Assembly (NCBI GenBank): GCA_019136035.1
Contig: JAGVUW010000825.1
Coordinates: 1-7,702 of the forward strand
Length of the DNA stretch: 7,702 nt
Reading direction: 5' to 3'
Origin: Verrucomicrobiota bacterium
GTDB lineage: Bacteria > Verrucomicrobiota > Lentisphaeria > Oligosphaerales > JAFGRS01
Below, piece by piece: positions 1 through 5,491 of the stretch. The translations under genes were made by a program, and so were the position numbers. Numbering within the stretch: the first letter of the stretch is position 1; each line of letters starts with the position of its first letter. The notes below the pieces were generated by a model, which was given only the letters and a program-made list of their open reading frames with translations, was not told where the DNA came from and did no database searches.

Positions 1-612
1 GGGCACGAGGCGGATGATCAGCTCGATGTGGCGGGTGTCCTCGGCATCACCGGCCAGGGAGTAGGCGCGGTAGACCGGCGTCGTGTTGCCCGGGTAGGCC
101 GGCGCCCGCAACTGGACGTAGGCGCCGGGGACGAAGTGGATCGTCTCCGGGTCGATCAGCTCCAGACGCAGCAGGCGGATGTCGTGCGTCAGCGGCGTCA
201 GGGCCTGCACCACGGCGCGGTACTCGCGAATCGCGAAGAGCGCCCGCGGGATCTCGATGGACAGGTCCTGGCGGACCTTCAACTGGCAGGACAGACGCAG
301 GCCCTCGGCGACCTCGGCCGCCGTGAGATGCGGCTCCTCGGTCGCCAGGAGCTGACCGCCACCCGCGGTCACCTTGACCTTGCACAGGCCGCAACTCCCG
401 CTGCCGCCGCAGGCCGAGGGGATGAAGACGCGCTGCGCGGTCAGGGCGCTGAGCAGGCTGCTCCCGCCGGGGATCTCCAGGACGCGCTCACCGCCGTTGA
501 TGCTGATGCGGCAGGTGCCGTAGTCGTTGAAGTAACGGTCGGCTACGACCAGCAGCAGCGCCAGGACACCGCACAGGGCGCAGAGACTCCCGACAGCCGT
601 CAAGAACATCAT
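1..612 (-). CDS. nqrF: Na+-NQR subunit F (partial, C-terminus off the left edge)
   Basis: NqrF is the NADH-oxidising entry subunit of Na+-NQR: NADH reduces FAD, then a 2Fe-2S centre that feeds the membrane subunits. The 204 visible residues are open to the window edge. Residues 4-26 form one N-terminal membrane anchor. A plant-type ferredoxin domain follows at about 34-125, with cluster ligands Cys68, Cys74, Cys77 (CGGSGSCGLC) and Cys109. The start of the ferredoxin-reductase FAD domain follows, with FVPGAYVQLRAP at 160-171 and the flavin-binding RAYS at 182-185. The NADH-binding half lies outside the window. The N-terminal anchor plus ferredoxin domain distinguishes NqrF from RnfB and RnfC. 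I chose the first of two adjacent ATGs (612 and 609). A GGAG lies upstream, but its spacing is long (13 nt or more), so the start is uncertain by one codon. The gene begins 39 bp after nqrE and is the last visible gene of the operon. Confidence 0.96.
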   Translation of the reverse strand, partial: MMFLTAVGSLCALCGVLALLLVVADRYFNDYGTCRISINGGERVLEIPGGSSLLSALTAQRVFIPSACGGSGSCGLCKVKVTAGGGQLLATEEPHLTAAEVAEGLRLSCQLKVRQDLSIEIPRALFAIREYRAVVQALTPLTHDIRLLRLELIDPETIHFVPGAYVQLRAPAYPGNTTPVYRAYSLAGDAEDTRHIELIIRLVP

Positions 613-651
613 GGTCAACGCAACGCTCCAGACTCTCGCCCCGACCCACCC

Positions 652-1272
652 TCAGAACTTGATCATGCCGCTGAAGCCGACGAAGCCCAGGGCGATGATG
701 CCGCAGATGATCAGCGTGATGCCGGTGCCGCGCAGGTTCTCGGGGACCTTGTCTTCCTTCAGACGGTTGCGGATGCCGGCCATCAGAACGATCGCCAGGA
801 GCCAGCCCAGGCCGCTGCCCAGACCAAAGACCAGGCATTGCCAGAAGCCGTAGCCCTCCTTGGCGATCATGAACAGCGACACGCCCAGGATGGCGCAGTT
901 GACCGTGATCAGGGGCAGGAAGATGCCGAGGGCGAAGTACAGCGGCGGCGAGAAGCGCTCGATGACCATCTCGACGAACTGGACGAAGGCCGCGATGACG
1001 ACGATGAAGAGGATGTACTCGAGGAACTCGATCTTCAGCGGCAGCACGATGTAGGTATGCACGAGGTAGTTCAGGGCGGCGGTGGCGGTGGTGGTGGCGG
1101 CCACGGCCACGCCCAGGCCGATGCTGGTCTTCATCTGCCGCGAGATGGCAATGAACGAGCACATCCCCAGGAAGCGGGTCAGGAGGATGTTGTCGGTGAT
1201 GGCGGCGGCCAGGAGGATGACCAGCGACTGCACCAGCAGGCCGGGCTCGGCAGGGGCGGCGGGGGTGATCAT
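652..1272 (-). CDS. nqrE: Na+-NQR subunit E
   Basis: This integral membrane subunit pairs with NqrD. In the known complex the two proteins hold a membrane-embedded 2Fe-2S cluster that passes electrons from NqrF towards NqrC. The protein has 206 residues, close to the family's usual length of about 200, with about six hydrophobic helices. The inverted half-repeats each carry the expected cluster cysteine: Cys38 in FLGMCSF and Cys126 in ITVNCAILG. The conserved segment FGLGSGLGWLLAIV is at about 149-162. The start ATG overlaps the nqrD stop as ATGA, which fixes the start and implies translational coupling. The N-terminus is about 12 residues longer than in Vibrio NqrE, and its wording (DNILLTRFLGMC) leans slightly towards the paralogue RnfA. 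The neighbours nqrB, nqrC and nqrF decide for Nqr. Confidence 0.95.
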   Translation of the reverse strand: MITPAAPAEPGLLVQSLVILLAAAITDNILLTRFLGMCSFIAISRQMKTSIGLGVAVAATTTATAALNYLVHTYIVLPLKIEFLEYILFIVVIAAFVQFVEMVIERFSPPLYFALGIFLPLITVNCAILGVSLFMIAKEGYGFWQCLVFGLGSGLGWLLAIVLMAGIRNRLKEDKVPENLRGTGITLIICGIIALGFVGFSGMIKF

Positions 1273-1895
1273 GCGGGGGTCCCTCCCTGACGACGCACCC
1301 AGTGATTGCAGAGCCAGACGATCAGGGCCAGCATGAAGAAGGCCCCCGTCGGCATGATCATGATGGTCCACTGGTGCCACCACAGCTCGCGCGCCGGCAG
1401 GGCCAACCCGAAGAGCGTCCCGAAGCCCATCACCTCGCGCACGACTGCAATCGGTATGAGCACCAGGCTGTAGCCCAGGCCGGCACCCGCGCCGTCAAGA
1501 AACGACGGCCAGGCCGGGTTCTTCGCGGCGAAGGCCTCGCAGCGGCCCATCAGGATGCAGTTGGTGATGATCAGGCCGACGTAGGGGCCGATCAGCTTGT
1601 GGACCTCCGGGAACCAGGCGCGCATGGCGAAGCCGGCCACGATGACATAGGCGGCGATGATCAGCACCTGGACCATCATGCGGACCTGCTTCGGGGTGTA
1701 GGCGCGCAACACCGAGATGGTGGCGCAGGAGAGGGCCGTGGCGAAGGTCAGCGCCCCGCACATCAGCACGGTGTTCTTCAGGAGGTTGGTCACGGCCAGG
1801 GTCGAACAGATGCCGATGACCTGGCGGAAGACCGGGTTCTCGCGCCAGAGGTTCAGGACGAGGGCTTTGCCGCCCGGCGAGTCAAGGAATCCCAT
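1269..1895 (-). CDS. nqrD: Na+-NQR subunit D
   Basis: This six-helix membrane subunit is the inverted-topology partner of NqrE and shares the intramembrane 2Fe-2S cluster. The protein has 208 residues, a normal family length. It opens with NPVFRQVIGICSTLAVTN (20-37), which contains the first conserved cysteine, Cys30. The second, Cys113, is in IITNCILMGRCEAF (109-122). The C-terminal signature normally read as PPGAFF appears as MPTGAFF (181-187). The ATG at 1895 lies 6 bp after the nqrC stop, and a GGGGAGG lies upstream inside the nqrC 3' end. Its stop overlaps the nqrE ATG. NqrD is homologous to RnfE, but the gene order and the NqrB and NqrF neighbours place it in Nqr. Confidence 0.95.
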   Translation of the reverse strand: MGFLDSPGGKALVLNLWRENPVFRQVIGICSTLAVTNLLKNTVLMCGALTFATALSCATISVLRAYTPKQVRMMVQVLIIAAYVIVAGFAMRAWFPEVHKLIGPYVGLIITNCILMGRCEAFAAKNPAWPSFLDGAGAGLGYSLVLIPIAVVREVMGFGTLFGLALPARELWWHQWTIMIMPTGAFFMLALIVWLCNHWVRRQGGTPA

Positions 1896-1901
1896 GGTGG
1901 T

Positions 1902-2582
1902 TCAGGGCCTCCCCGTTGGCGGGTCCTGCGCGGGCTGGGCCATCGCCCGGTGCAGGCTCTCCAGGTGGTCGTTGAGCAGGCGTTCCATGGCCAGGCAGGT
2001 CTGCGTGGCGCCGCTGATGGCATCGACATGGCGGCCGTCCGCATTCGGCGAGCCGGGCGCGGCGATGCGCAGGACCGGCCCGGATGGATTCGGCGCGATG
2101 GCAATGCCGGCGCGGAACTGCTCGGTGAAGATCGGCTCCTCGATGCGGCCGCCCAGACCCGGGGTCTCGGCCTGCTCGAGGATGACCAGGCCGAGGGTGC
2201 GAGTCAGGTCGGGCGACACCGCCAGGATGCCCTGCACGGGCCCCCAGAAGCCCATGCCGCGGAAGGGCACCCCGTAGGCCCGCAGCGTCGTCCGCCCGGC
2301 ATCCTCGTAGGCCTTCAGGAGGCTGAACTGACGGCCGGTCTGGGGGTCGGTGCGGACCTCGCCGGCGACGACGCGCTCGCGCACCAGGGCCGCGACGGCG
2401 GCCTTGTCGAGGCGTTCCGGGTCGCCGTAGTCGAAAACGGCGATCAGGGCGCGCTGGCGAAGGAACTCGCTGTTGCGCTCAAGCAGGTCGGCGGCGCCGA
2501 GGTAGATGCCGGTGACAGCCGACCCGAAGACCAGGGCCACGCCGACCATGAAGGCCACGATAAACCAGGGCTTCGAGGTCAT
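1902..2582 (-). CDS. nqrC: Na+-NQR subunit C, covalent-FMN protein
   Basis: NqrC carries a covalently attached FMN on the periplasmic side and relays electrons to NqrB. The protein has 226 residues, somewhat shorter than Vibrio NqrC (about 257) and nearer to RnfG. It has a single N-terminal membrane helix at about 7-29 and then a soluble FMN-binding domain. Signatures seen are FRGMGFWGPVQG (107-118), EQAETPGLGG (136-145) and the flavin-transferase target DAISGAT (187-193), with Thr193 the expected phosphoester-linked residue. The start at 2582 overlaps the nqrB stop (ATGA), so the in-frame open stretch further upstream is not part of the gene. An ApbE-type flavin transferase is needed to mature the protein, and none is visible in the window. 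Confidence 0.95.
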   Translation of the reverse strand: MTSKPWFIVAFMVGVALVFGSAVTGIYLGAADLLERNSEFLRQRALIAVFDYGDPERLDKAAVAALVRERVVAGEVRTDPQTGRQFSLLKAYEDAGRTTLRAYGVPFRGMGFWGPVQGILAVSPDLTRTLGLVILEQAETPGLGGRIEEPIFTEQFRAGIAIAPNPSGPVLRIAAPGSPNADGRHVDAISGATQTCLAMERLLNDHLESLHRAMAQPAQDPPTGRP

Positions 2583-3679
2583 GGCGCCGACCCTCCGGCC
2601 GCCGCGGCCGCGGCGGCCGTCTTGGCCGGCCGCCGGCCGGCCTCCTGGAGGCGCTTGAGCAGCATTTCGAGGCTGGGGCCGATGGTGTTGCCGAGGAGGA
2701 TGGCGAACCCCAGGCCGCCGGAGAAGACCGCCTTCCAGCGCATGAAGATCAGCATGGCACCGATGAAGGCGCCATAGAGGAGCTGCGTGGTCTTGTCCTT
2801 CGGCGCACTCACCGGGTCGGTGACCATGAAGAAACACCCGTAGAGGAGCGCCCCCGACGAGAGCGACCACAGCAGCGGCGGCACCGCCGTCACCCCGAAG
2901 CCATGCCGCAGGACCAGCACCGCCAGAATCGCCCCGGTCAGGCTGCTGAGCTGCAGACGCCACGAGGCCGTGCCGGTGACGAGGAGGTACAGCGCTCCAA
3001 TGATGAGCAGCACCGCCGAGACCTCGCCGATGCAGCCGGCGGCGAGGACCTTCTGCGTGCCGTCGGCGGCCGTGAAGACGCCGCCAATCCGGCCCGTCAC
3101 GAGATCCTTCAACGGCGTCGCCCAGCCGTAGTCACGCAACGACCACAGCGGCGTCGCGGCGCTGACCGCGTCGAGGCCGGAGAGGACGCGCTGGGGGCCC
3201 CAGTGGGCCAGGCCGCCGAAGCCCTCGTAGACCGGCACGAAACCGCGCGTCATGGCCAGCGGGAAACACACGTAGATGAAGGCGCGGCCGACGATGGCCG
3301 GGTTGAAGACATTGCGGCCGAAGCCGCCGAAGAACTCCTTGCCGAAGGCGATCGCCACCACGGCGCCCACGGCGGCCATCCAGTAGGGCAGTGTCGGCGG
3401 CAGCGACAGCCCCAGCAGCAGGCCGGTGACGAGGGCCGACTCGGTCAGCGGATCGCGGCGCTGACGCGCCAGGAAGAACTCGGTGGCACAGGCCCAGAGG
3501 ACGGTCCAGACACACAGGGCCAGGGCACGCCAGCCGAAGAAGACAACGCCGCCAGCGAGGGCAGGCAACAGCGCCAGGCAGACCCGGCGCATGGCCACCT
3601 GCGGCCGGAATCGCTGGGTCTGGGCGGGACGTTTGCGGGGCACGTCGGCCACAGGCAGGACCTCCTCCTCCAGGATCAT
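2579..3679 (-). CDS. nqrB: Na+-NQR subunit B, short form, covalent-FMN membrane protein
   Basis: NqrB is the large membrane subunit that holds a covalent FMN and a riboflavin and, in solved structures, the quinone site and Na+ path. The protein has 366 residues and about ten hydrophobic helices. PPTLPYW (94-100) and KEFFGGFGRNVFNPAIVGRAF (114-134, split here only as a label) match NqrB better than RnfD. GCIGEVS (215-221) and TDPVSAP (287-293) are also NqrB-like. The flavin-attachment site reads DAVSAAT (170-176), with Thr176 as the expected acceptor and Ala in place of the usual Gly. The protein is about 45 residues shorter than Vibrio NqrB, mostly through loss of N-terminal and first-loop sequence. 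The C-terminus ends in a poly-Ala tail (355-361). The ATG at 3679 has GGAG 10 nt upstream and follows the HesB-like gene after 39 bp. RnfD is the alternative but is disfavoured by the motifs and by nqrF. Confidence 0.93.
   Translation of the reverse strand: MILEEEVLPVADVPRKRPAQTQRFRPQVAMRRVCLALLPALAGGVVFFGWRALALCVWTVLWACATEFFLARQRRDPLTESALVTGLLLGLSLPPTLPYWMAAVGAVVAIAFGKEFFGGFGRNVFNPAIVGRAFIYVCFPLAMTRGFVPVYEGFGGLAHWGPQRVLSGLDAVSAATPLWSLRDYGWATPLKDLVTGRIGGVFTAADGTQKVLAAGCIGEVSAVLLIIGALYLLVTGTASWRLQLSSLTGAILAVLVLRHGFGVTAVPPLLWSLSSGALLYGCFFMVTDPVSAPKDKTTQLLYGAFIGAMLIFMRWKAVFSGGLGFAILLGNTIGPSLEMLLKRLQEAGRRPAKTAAAAAAAGGSAP
2596..2642. repeat. paired all-G+C palindromes in the nqrB 3' end
   Basis: Positions 2596-2619 form a perfect 24-nt palindrome made only of G and C. 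Positions 2624-2642 form a second inverted repeat with 9-nt arms around a single central base. Both lie inside the codons for the Ala-rich C-terminal tail of NqrB, just before the ATGA junction with nqrC. They could form strong hairpins in the mRNA that affect nqrB-nqrC coupling. They could equally be a by-product of GCC/GCG alanine codons. Confidence 0.75.
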
Positions 3680-3718
3680 CAGGCGGGCGCTCCGAGTGAC
3701 AGCGCCCCGCCGGCACGC

Positions 3719-4030
3719 TCAACGGCAGTTCGGGCAGCCGCCGGCACGATGCGGCCAGGCCACCGTCAGACCGCGACCGAACATGAAGGCGTCATCGACC
3801 TCGAAGCTGGCGGTGTCGAGAATCTCGGCGAACTCGCCGCTGGCGTAGAGCACGACCGCACCGGCACGGAACTCGCGCGCCCCAGGGACAGGAGCGGTCA
3901 CCGGAACCAGGATCGGCTTGCTCACACGGCAGGAACCGATGGCACCCTCGAAGCGGAACCCGACGCAGTCGGGACCGGCACGGCGCTGCAGAGCCTCAAG
4001 GCGCTGCCGGGCAACCTCGGAAACGGTCAT
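3719..4030 (-). CDS. HesB/IscA-like (A-type Fe-S carrier-like) protein, divergent
   Basis: A 103-residue soluble protein whose layout resembles the HesB/IscA fold. It opens with MTVSEVARQRLEALQRR, the usual start helix of the family, then a short beta-rich stretch with the first cysteine (Cys34 in IGSC). The middle segment VVLYASGEFAEILDTASFEVDD (59-80) corresponds to the family's region of beta strands after the first cysteine. A two-cysteine tail closes the protein (GGCPNCR, Cys99 and Cys102). A-type proteins bind iron or Fe-S clusters through three cysteines, normally SGC...CGC. Here the tail is CxxC, not CxC, and there is an extra Cys22. I chose the ATG at 4030 because it has GGAG 9 nt upstream and fits the family N-terminus; an in-frame GTG at 4072 would add 14 residues. 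The gene sits 39 bp before nqrB, where nqrA would normally be. A role in supplying or repairing the NqrD/E or NqrF clusters is inferred from position only. Family assignment is from pattern, not alignment. Confidence 0.6.
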   Translation of the reverse strand: MTVSEVARQRLEALQRRAGPDCVGFRFEGAIGSCRVSKPILVPVTAPVPGAREFRAGAVVLYASGEFAEILDTASFEVDDAFMFGRGLTVAWPHRAGGCPNCR

Positions 4031-4071
4031 CACCACGAACTCCACACCGCCAGCGGCGCGATATGACCCCA

Positions 4072-4100
4072 CGAGGCGCGTCCCCCTGGACCGCGCCTCG
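4072..4100. terminator. perfect 9-bp hairpin between rubredoxin and HesB-like gene
   Basis: CGAGGCGCG (4072-4080) and CGCGCCTCG (4092-4100) are perfect reverse complements around an 11-nt loop. An overlapping 12-nt palindrome (4095-4106) allows an alternative fold of the same arm. The hairpin lies in the 107-bp gap after the rubredoxin stop. There is no T-run after it on the minus strand, so it is not a standard intrinsic terminator. It could act in attenuation, mRNA processing or Rho-assisted ending. Confidence 0.45.
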
Positions 4101-4137
4101 CGAGGCCGACGCCGTCTACGACATCACCCGCGGGCCC

Positions 4138-4296
4138 TCAGGCCTCCTCGAAGTCGTCCTTGCCGGCACCGCACTCCGGGCAGACCCAGTCGTCCGGGAG
4201 GTCGTCAAAGGACGTCCCGGGCTTGATGCCGTTGTCGGGGTCGCCGACCTTGGGGTCATAGACATAACCGCACAGCGTGCACTCGTACTTCTTCAT
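4138..4296 (-). CDS. rubredoxin
   Basis: Rubredoxin is a small cytoplasmic one-electron carrier with a single iron bound by four cysteines. It serves oxygen- and peroxide-detoxifying enzymes in anaerobes and other redox reactions. The protein has 52 residues, the standard length. Ligands are Cys6 and Cys9 (CTLCGYVYDP) and Cys39 and Cys42 (WVCPECGAGKDDFE). The conserved core GDPDNGIKPGTSFDDLPDDW lies between them. The ATG at 4296 is preceded by AGGAG at 4310-4306 with 9-nt spacing. A longer in-frame start would overlap tpx and add a 29-residue extension foreign to the family, so it is rejected. The gene follows tpx by 73 bp, probably in the same transcript. Rubredoxin could donate electrons to Tpx or to a peroxidase elsewhere, but nothing in the sequence proves the partner. 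Confidence 0.97.
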   Translation of the reverse strand: MKKYECTLCGYVYDPKVGDPDNGIKPGTSFDDLPDDWVCPECGAGKDDFEEA

Positions 4297-4305
4297 CCGG
4301 ATGCT

Positions 4306-4310
4306 CTCCT
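4306..4310 (-). promoter_or_regulatory. ribosome binding site of rubredoxin
   Basis: AGGAG on the minus strand, 9 nt before the ATG at 4296. It selects the standard 52-residue rubredoxin start over the longer in-frame one. Confidence 0.7.
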
Positions 4311-4369
4311 GCTCTGCTCTCAGACCACGGCCGACTCCGGCCCCACTACCGACCGCACGCGCCGCTTCC

Positions 4370-4885
4370 TCACAGCGCCGCACGGACGGCCTTCAACACC
4401 GCCGCGTAGTCCGGCTCGTGAGTCACCTCACTCACGAGCTGCTCATAACGTAGCACGCCGTCGGCGCCGATGACGAACACACAACGCGCCAGAAGACGCA
4501 GTTCTTTGATCAGGACGCCGTAGGCGGTGCCCAGAGCGGCGTCACGGTGGTCGGAGAGCGCCACCACGCGCTGCACCCCGGCGGCGCCGCACCAGCGCGC
4601 CTGGGCGAAGGGCAGGTCCATGCTCACGGCCAGGACGACGACCTTATCGCCCAAGGCCGCCGCCTCCTTGTTGAAGCGGCGCGTCTCGGTGTCGCAGACC
4701 GGCGTATCGAGCGACGGCACCGTCACCAGGACGACCGTCTTGCCGCGGTAGTCGGACAGCCGTACCGGCTTCAGCCCGCCGTCGAGAACGACCGCATCGG
4801 GAGCCGGCTTGCCGACCGCCGGCAGCGGGCCGGTCAGCGTCAGCGGATTCCCCAGAAAGGTCACACCAGCAACCTTCGTACTCAT
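4370..4885 (-). CDS. tpx: thiol peroxidase, Tpx family (atypical 2-Cys peroxiredoxin)
   Basis: Tpx reduces hydrogen peroxide and organic or lipid hydroperoxides, and is normally recycled by thioredoxin. The protein has 171 residues (E. coli Tpx has 168). It begins with the family-typical STKVAGVTFLGNPLTLTG. The peroxidatic cysteine is Cys64 in PSLDTPVCDTETRRF, with Thr61 and Pro62 of the active-site triad. The resolving cysteine is Cys99 in ARWCGAAG, at the usual distance. LLARCVFVI near residue 134 supplies the conserved active-site arginine region. The start at 4885 has GAGGAG 7 nt upstream. The in-frame ATG at 4900 overlaps that Shine-Dalgarno and is not preferred. No thioredoxin gene is visible. 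The downstream rubredoxin, HesB-like gene and nqr cluster suggest an oxidative-stress and Fe-S protection role, which is inference from context. Confidence 0.96.
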   Translation of the reverse strand: MSTKVAGVTFLGNPLTLTGPLPAVGKPAPDAVVLDGGLKPVRLSDYRGKTVVLVTVPSLDTPVCDTETRRFNKEAAALGDKVVVLAVSMDLPFAQARWCGAAGVQRVVALSDHRDAALGTAYGVLIKELRLLARCVFVIGADGVLRYEQLVSEVTHEPDYAAVLKAVRAAL

Positions 4886-4892
4886 CAGCGCT

Positions 4893-4898
4893 CTCCTC
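4893..4898 (-). promoter_or_regulatory. ribosome binding site of tpx
   Basis: GAGGAG on the minus strand, 7 nt before the ATG at 4885. It supports the family-length start and disfavours the ATG at 4900, which lies inside this element. Confidence 0.75.
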
Positions 4899-5026
4899 AT
4901 GCGTTGGACTCGTGACTCTCACTCACAGTATGGCACGGCACGAGCCGCCATGCCAGGCGTCAAACGATGCTCTCAGACACGATGCCGGCCGCCCGGGTTG
5001 CGTCTGCCGTGGCGCCGGGACTCTCC
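4899..5026. other. non-coding stretch upstream of tpx
   Basis: This stretch lies between the tpx ribosome binding site and the repeat cluster and must contain any tpx promoter. On the minus strand a TTGACG (4964-4959) and a CATACT (4932-4927) are present, but the 25-bp spacing between them does not fit a sigma-70 promoter. Nothing else is clear. Confidence 0.4.
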
Positions 5027-5125
5027 GGCACCCCTCCAGGGCGCAGGGCCTGGGAATCCGTGACTCCCGGGGGGCGGACTGCGCGCGACCCCCGGCTACG
5101 ATCTGTGCCCCCTCCGGGGTCGGCA
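5027..5125 (-). repeat. diverged copy of the A-B-A palindromic repeat, inverted
   Basis: Read on the minus strand, this is an older copy of the element seen at 5215-5459. It has a B hairpin at 5067-5095, including CCGGGGGT and the flanking ATCGTAG, and an A-type palindrome on each side (about 5103-5125 and 5027-5044). From 5027 to 5084 it aligns without gaps to the fresh copy. It is 11 nt shorter only in the hairpin's apical part. Sequence identity is high in the palindromes and stem, and low in the spacer. Confidence 0.7.
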
Positions 5126-5175
5126 CCATCTCTCCCGAGGCCGGAATCGCAGCCAACGTTGGGCGCACCCGCCAT

Positions 5176-5214
5176 CGCGAGGACACCCTCCGGAGACGCC
5201 AGTGCCCGCGGTTT
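5176..5214 (+). repeat. diverged partial repeat unit (right half of B plus spacer)
   Basis: Starting at CGCGAGGACACCCTCCGG, this resembles the right arm of hairpin B and the following spacer (compare 5265-5303). It reaches the next A palindrome at exactly the same 39-nt distance. It is probably a decayed unit preceding the two fresh ones. Confidence 0.5.
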
Positions 5215-5350
5215 GCATCCTGGAGGGATGCCAGATCGTAGCCGGGGGTCGACGAGCGCGTCAGCGCGAGGATACCCCCGGGGACACCGGTTTTCGCCGT
5301 TCCGCATCCTGGAGGGATGCCAGAACCGCGAGCCAGTGGCGCCGCCTCGC
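5215..5350 (+). repeat. 136-bp repeat unit 1 (palindrome A, hairpin B, palindrome A)
   Basis: The unit contains palindrome A (GCATCCTGGAGGGATGC, a 6-bp stem with a 5-nt loop) at 5215-5231. Hairpin B follows with 8-bp arms CCGGGGGT (5242-5249) and ACCCCCGG (5274-5281) and an inner GCGC-GTCA-GCGC stem (5256-5267). A second A lies at 5304-5320. Positions 5215-5342 match 5351-5478 at 127 of 128 bases. The pattern is that of a REP/BIME-like interspersed palindromic element; short open frames across it look like repeat-derived noise. Confidence 0.85.
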
Positions 5351-5478
5351 GCATCCTGGAGGGATGCCAGATCGTAGCCGGGGGTCGACGAGCGCGTCAG
5401 CGCGAGGATACCCCCGGGGACATCGGTTTTCGCCGTTCCGCATCCTGGAGGGATGCCAGAACCGCGAGCCAGTGGCGC
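5351..5478 (+). repeat. 136-bp repeat unit 2, ending 14 bp before the permease stop
   Basis: This is a near-perfect tandem copy of unit 1, with A at 5351, B at 5378-5417 and A at 5440. The single difference within the matched 128 bp is C at 5287 versus T at 5423. Similarity ends at about 5478, just outside the 3' end of the permease gene, so read from that gene the array forms its immediate downstream region and could end or stabilise its transcript. Confidence 0.85.
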
Positions 5479-5491
5479 GGCGCCGGCCGGC

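Noticed and set aside
28..1290. Long plus-strand open frame of 420 residues opposite nqrF, nqrE and part of nqrD
   Set aside because: It is a low-complexity, Asp/Gln/Arg/Gly-rich antisense frame caused by high G+C third positions of the real minus-strand genes. It has no recognisable domain. The frames at 1302-2777, 2903-4066 and 6041-7036 (+) are rejected for the same reason.
1..3679. Rnf complex in place of Nqr
   Set aside because: The last gene has the NqrF arrangement (membrane anchor, 2Fe-2S ferredoxin, FAD domain). NqrB motifs fit better than RnfD, and no RnfB or RnfC is present.
4138..4383. Longer rubredoxin start giving 81 residues
   Set aside because: It would overlap tpx and add an extension foreign to the family, while the inner ATG at 4296 has a good ribosome binding site.
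4927..4964. Sigma-70 promoter for tpx (TTGACG and CATACT on the minus strand)
   Set aside because: The 25-bp spacing is too long and the -10 match is weak.
5215..5459. Possible CRISPR array from four copies of a short repeat
   Set aside because: The intervals alternate and are themselves repeated (the 136-bp unit), so there are no unique spacers. No cas gene is visible.
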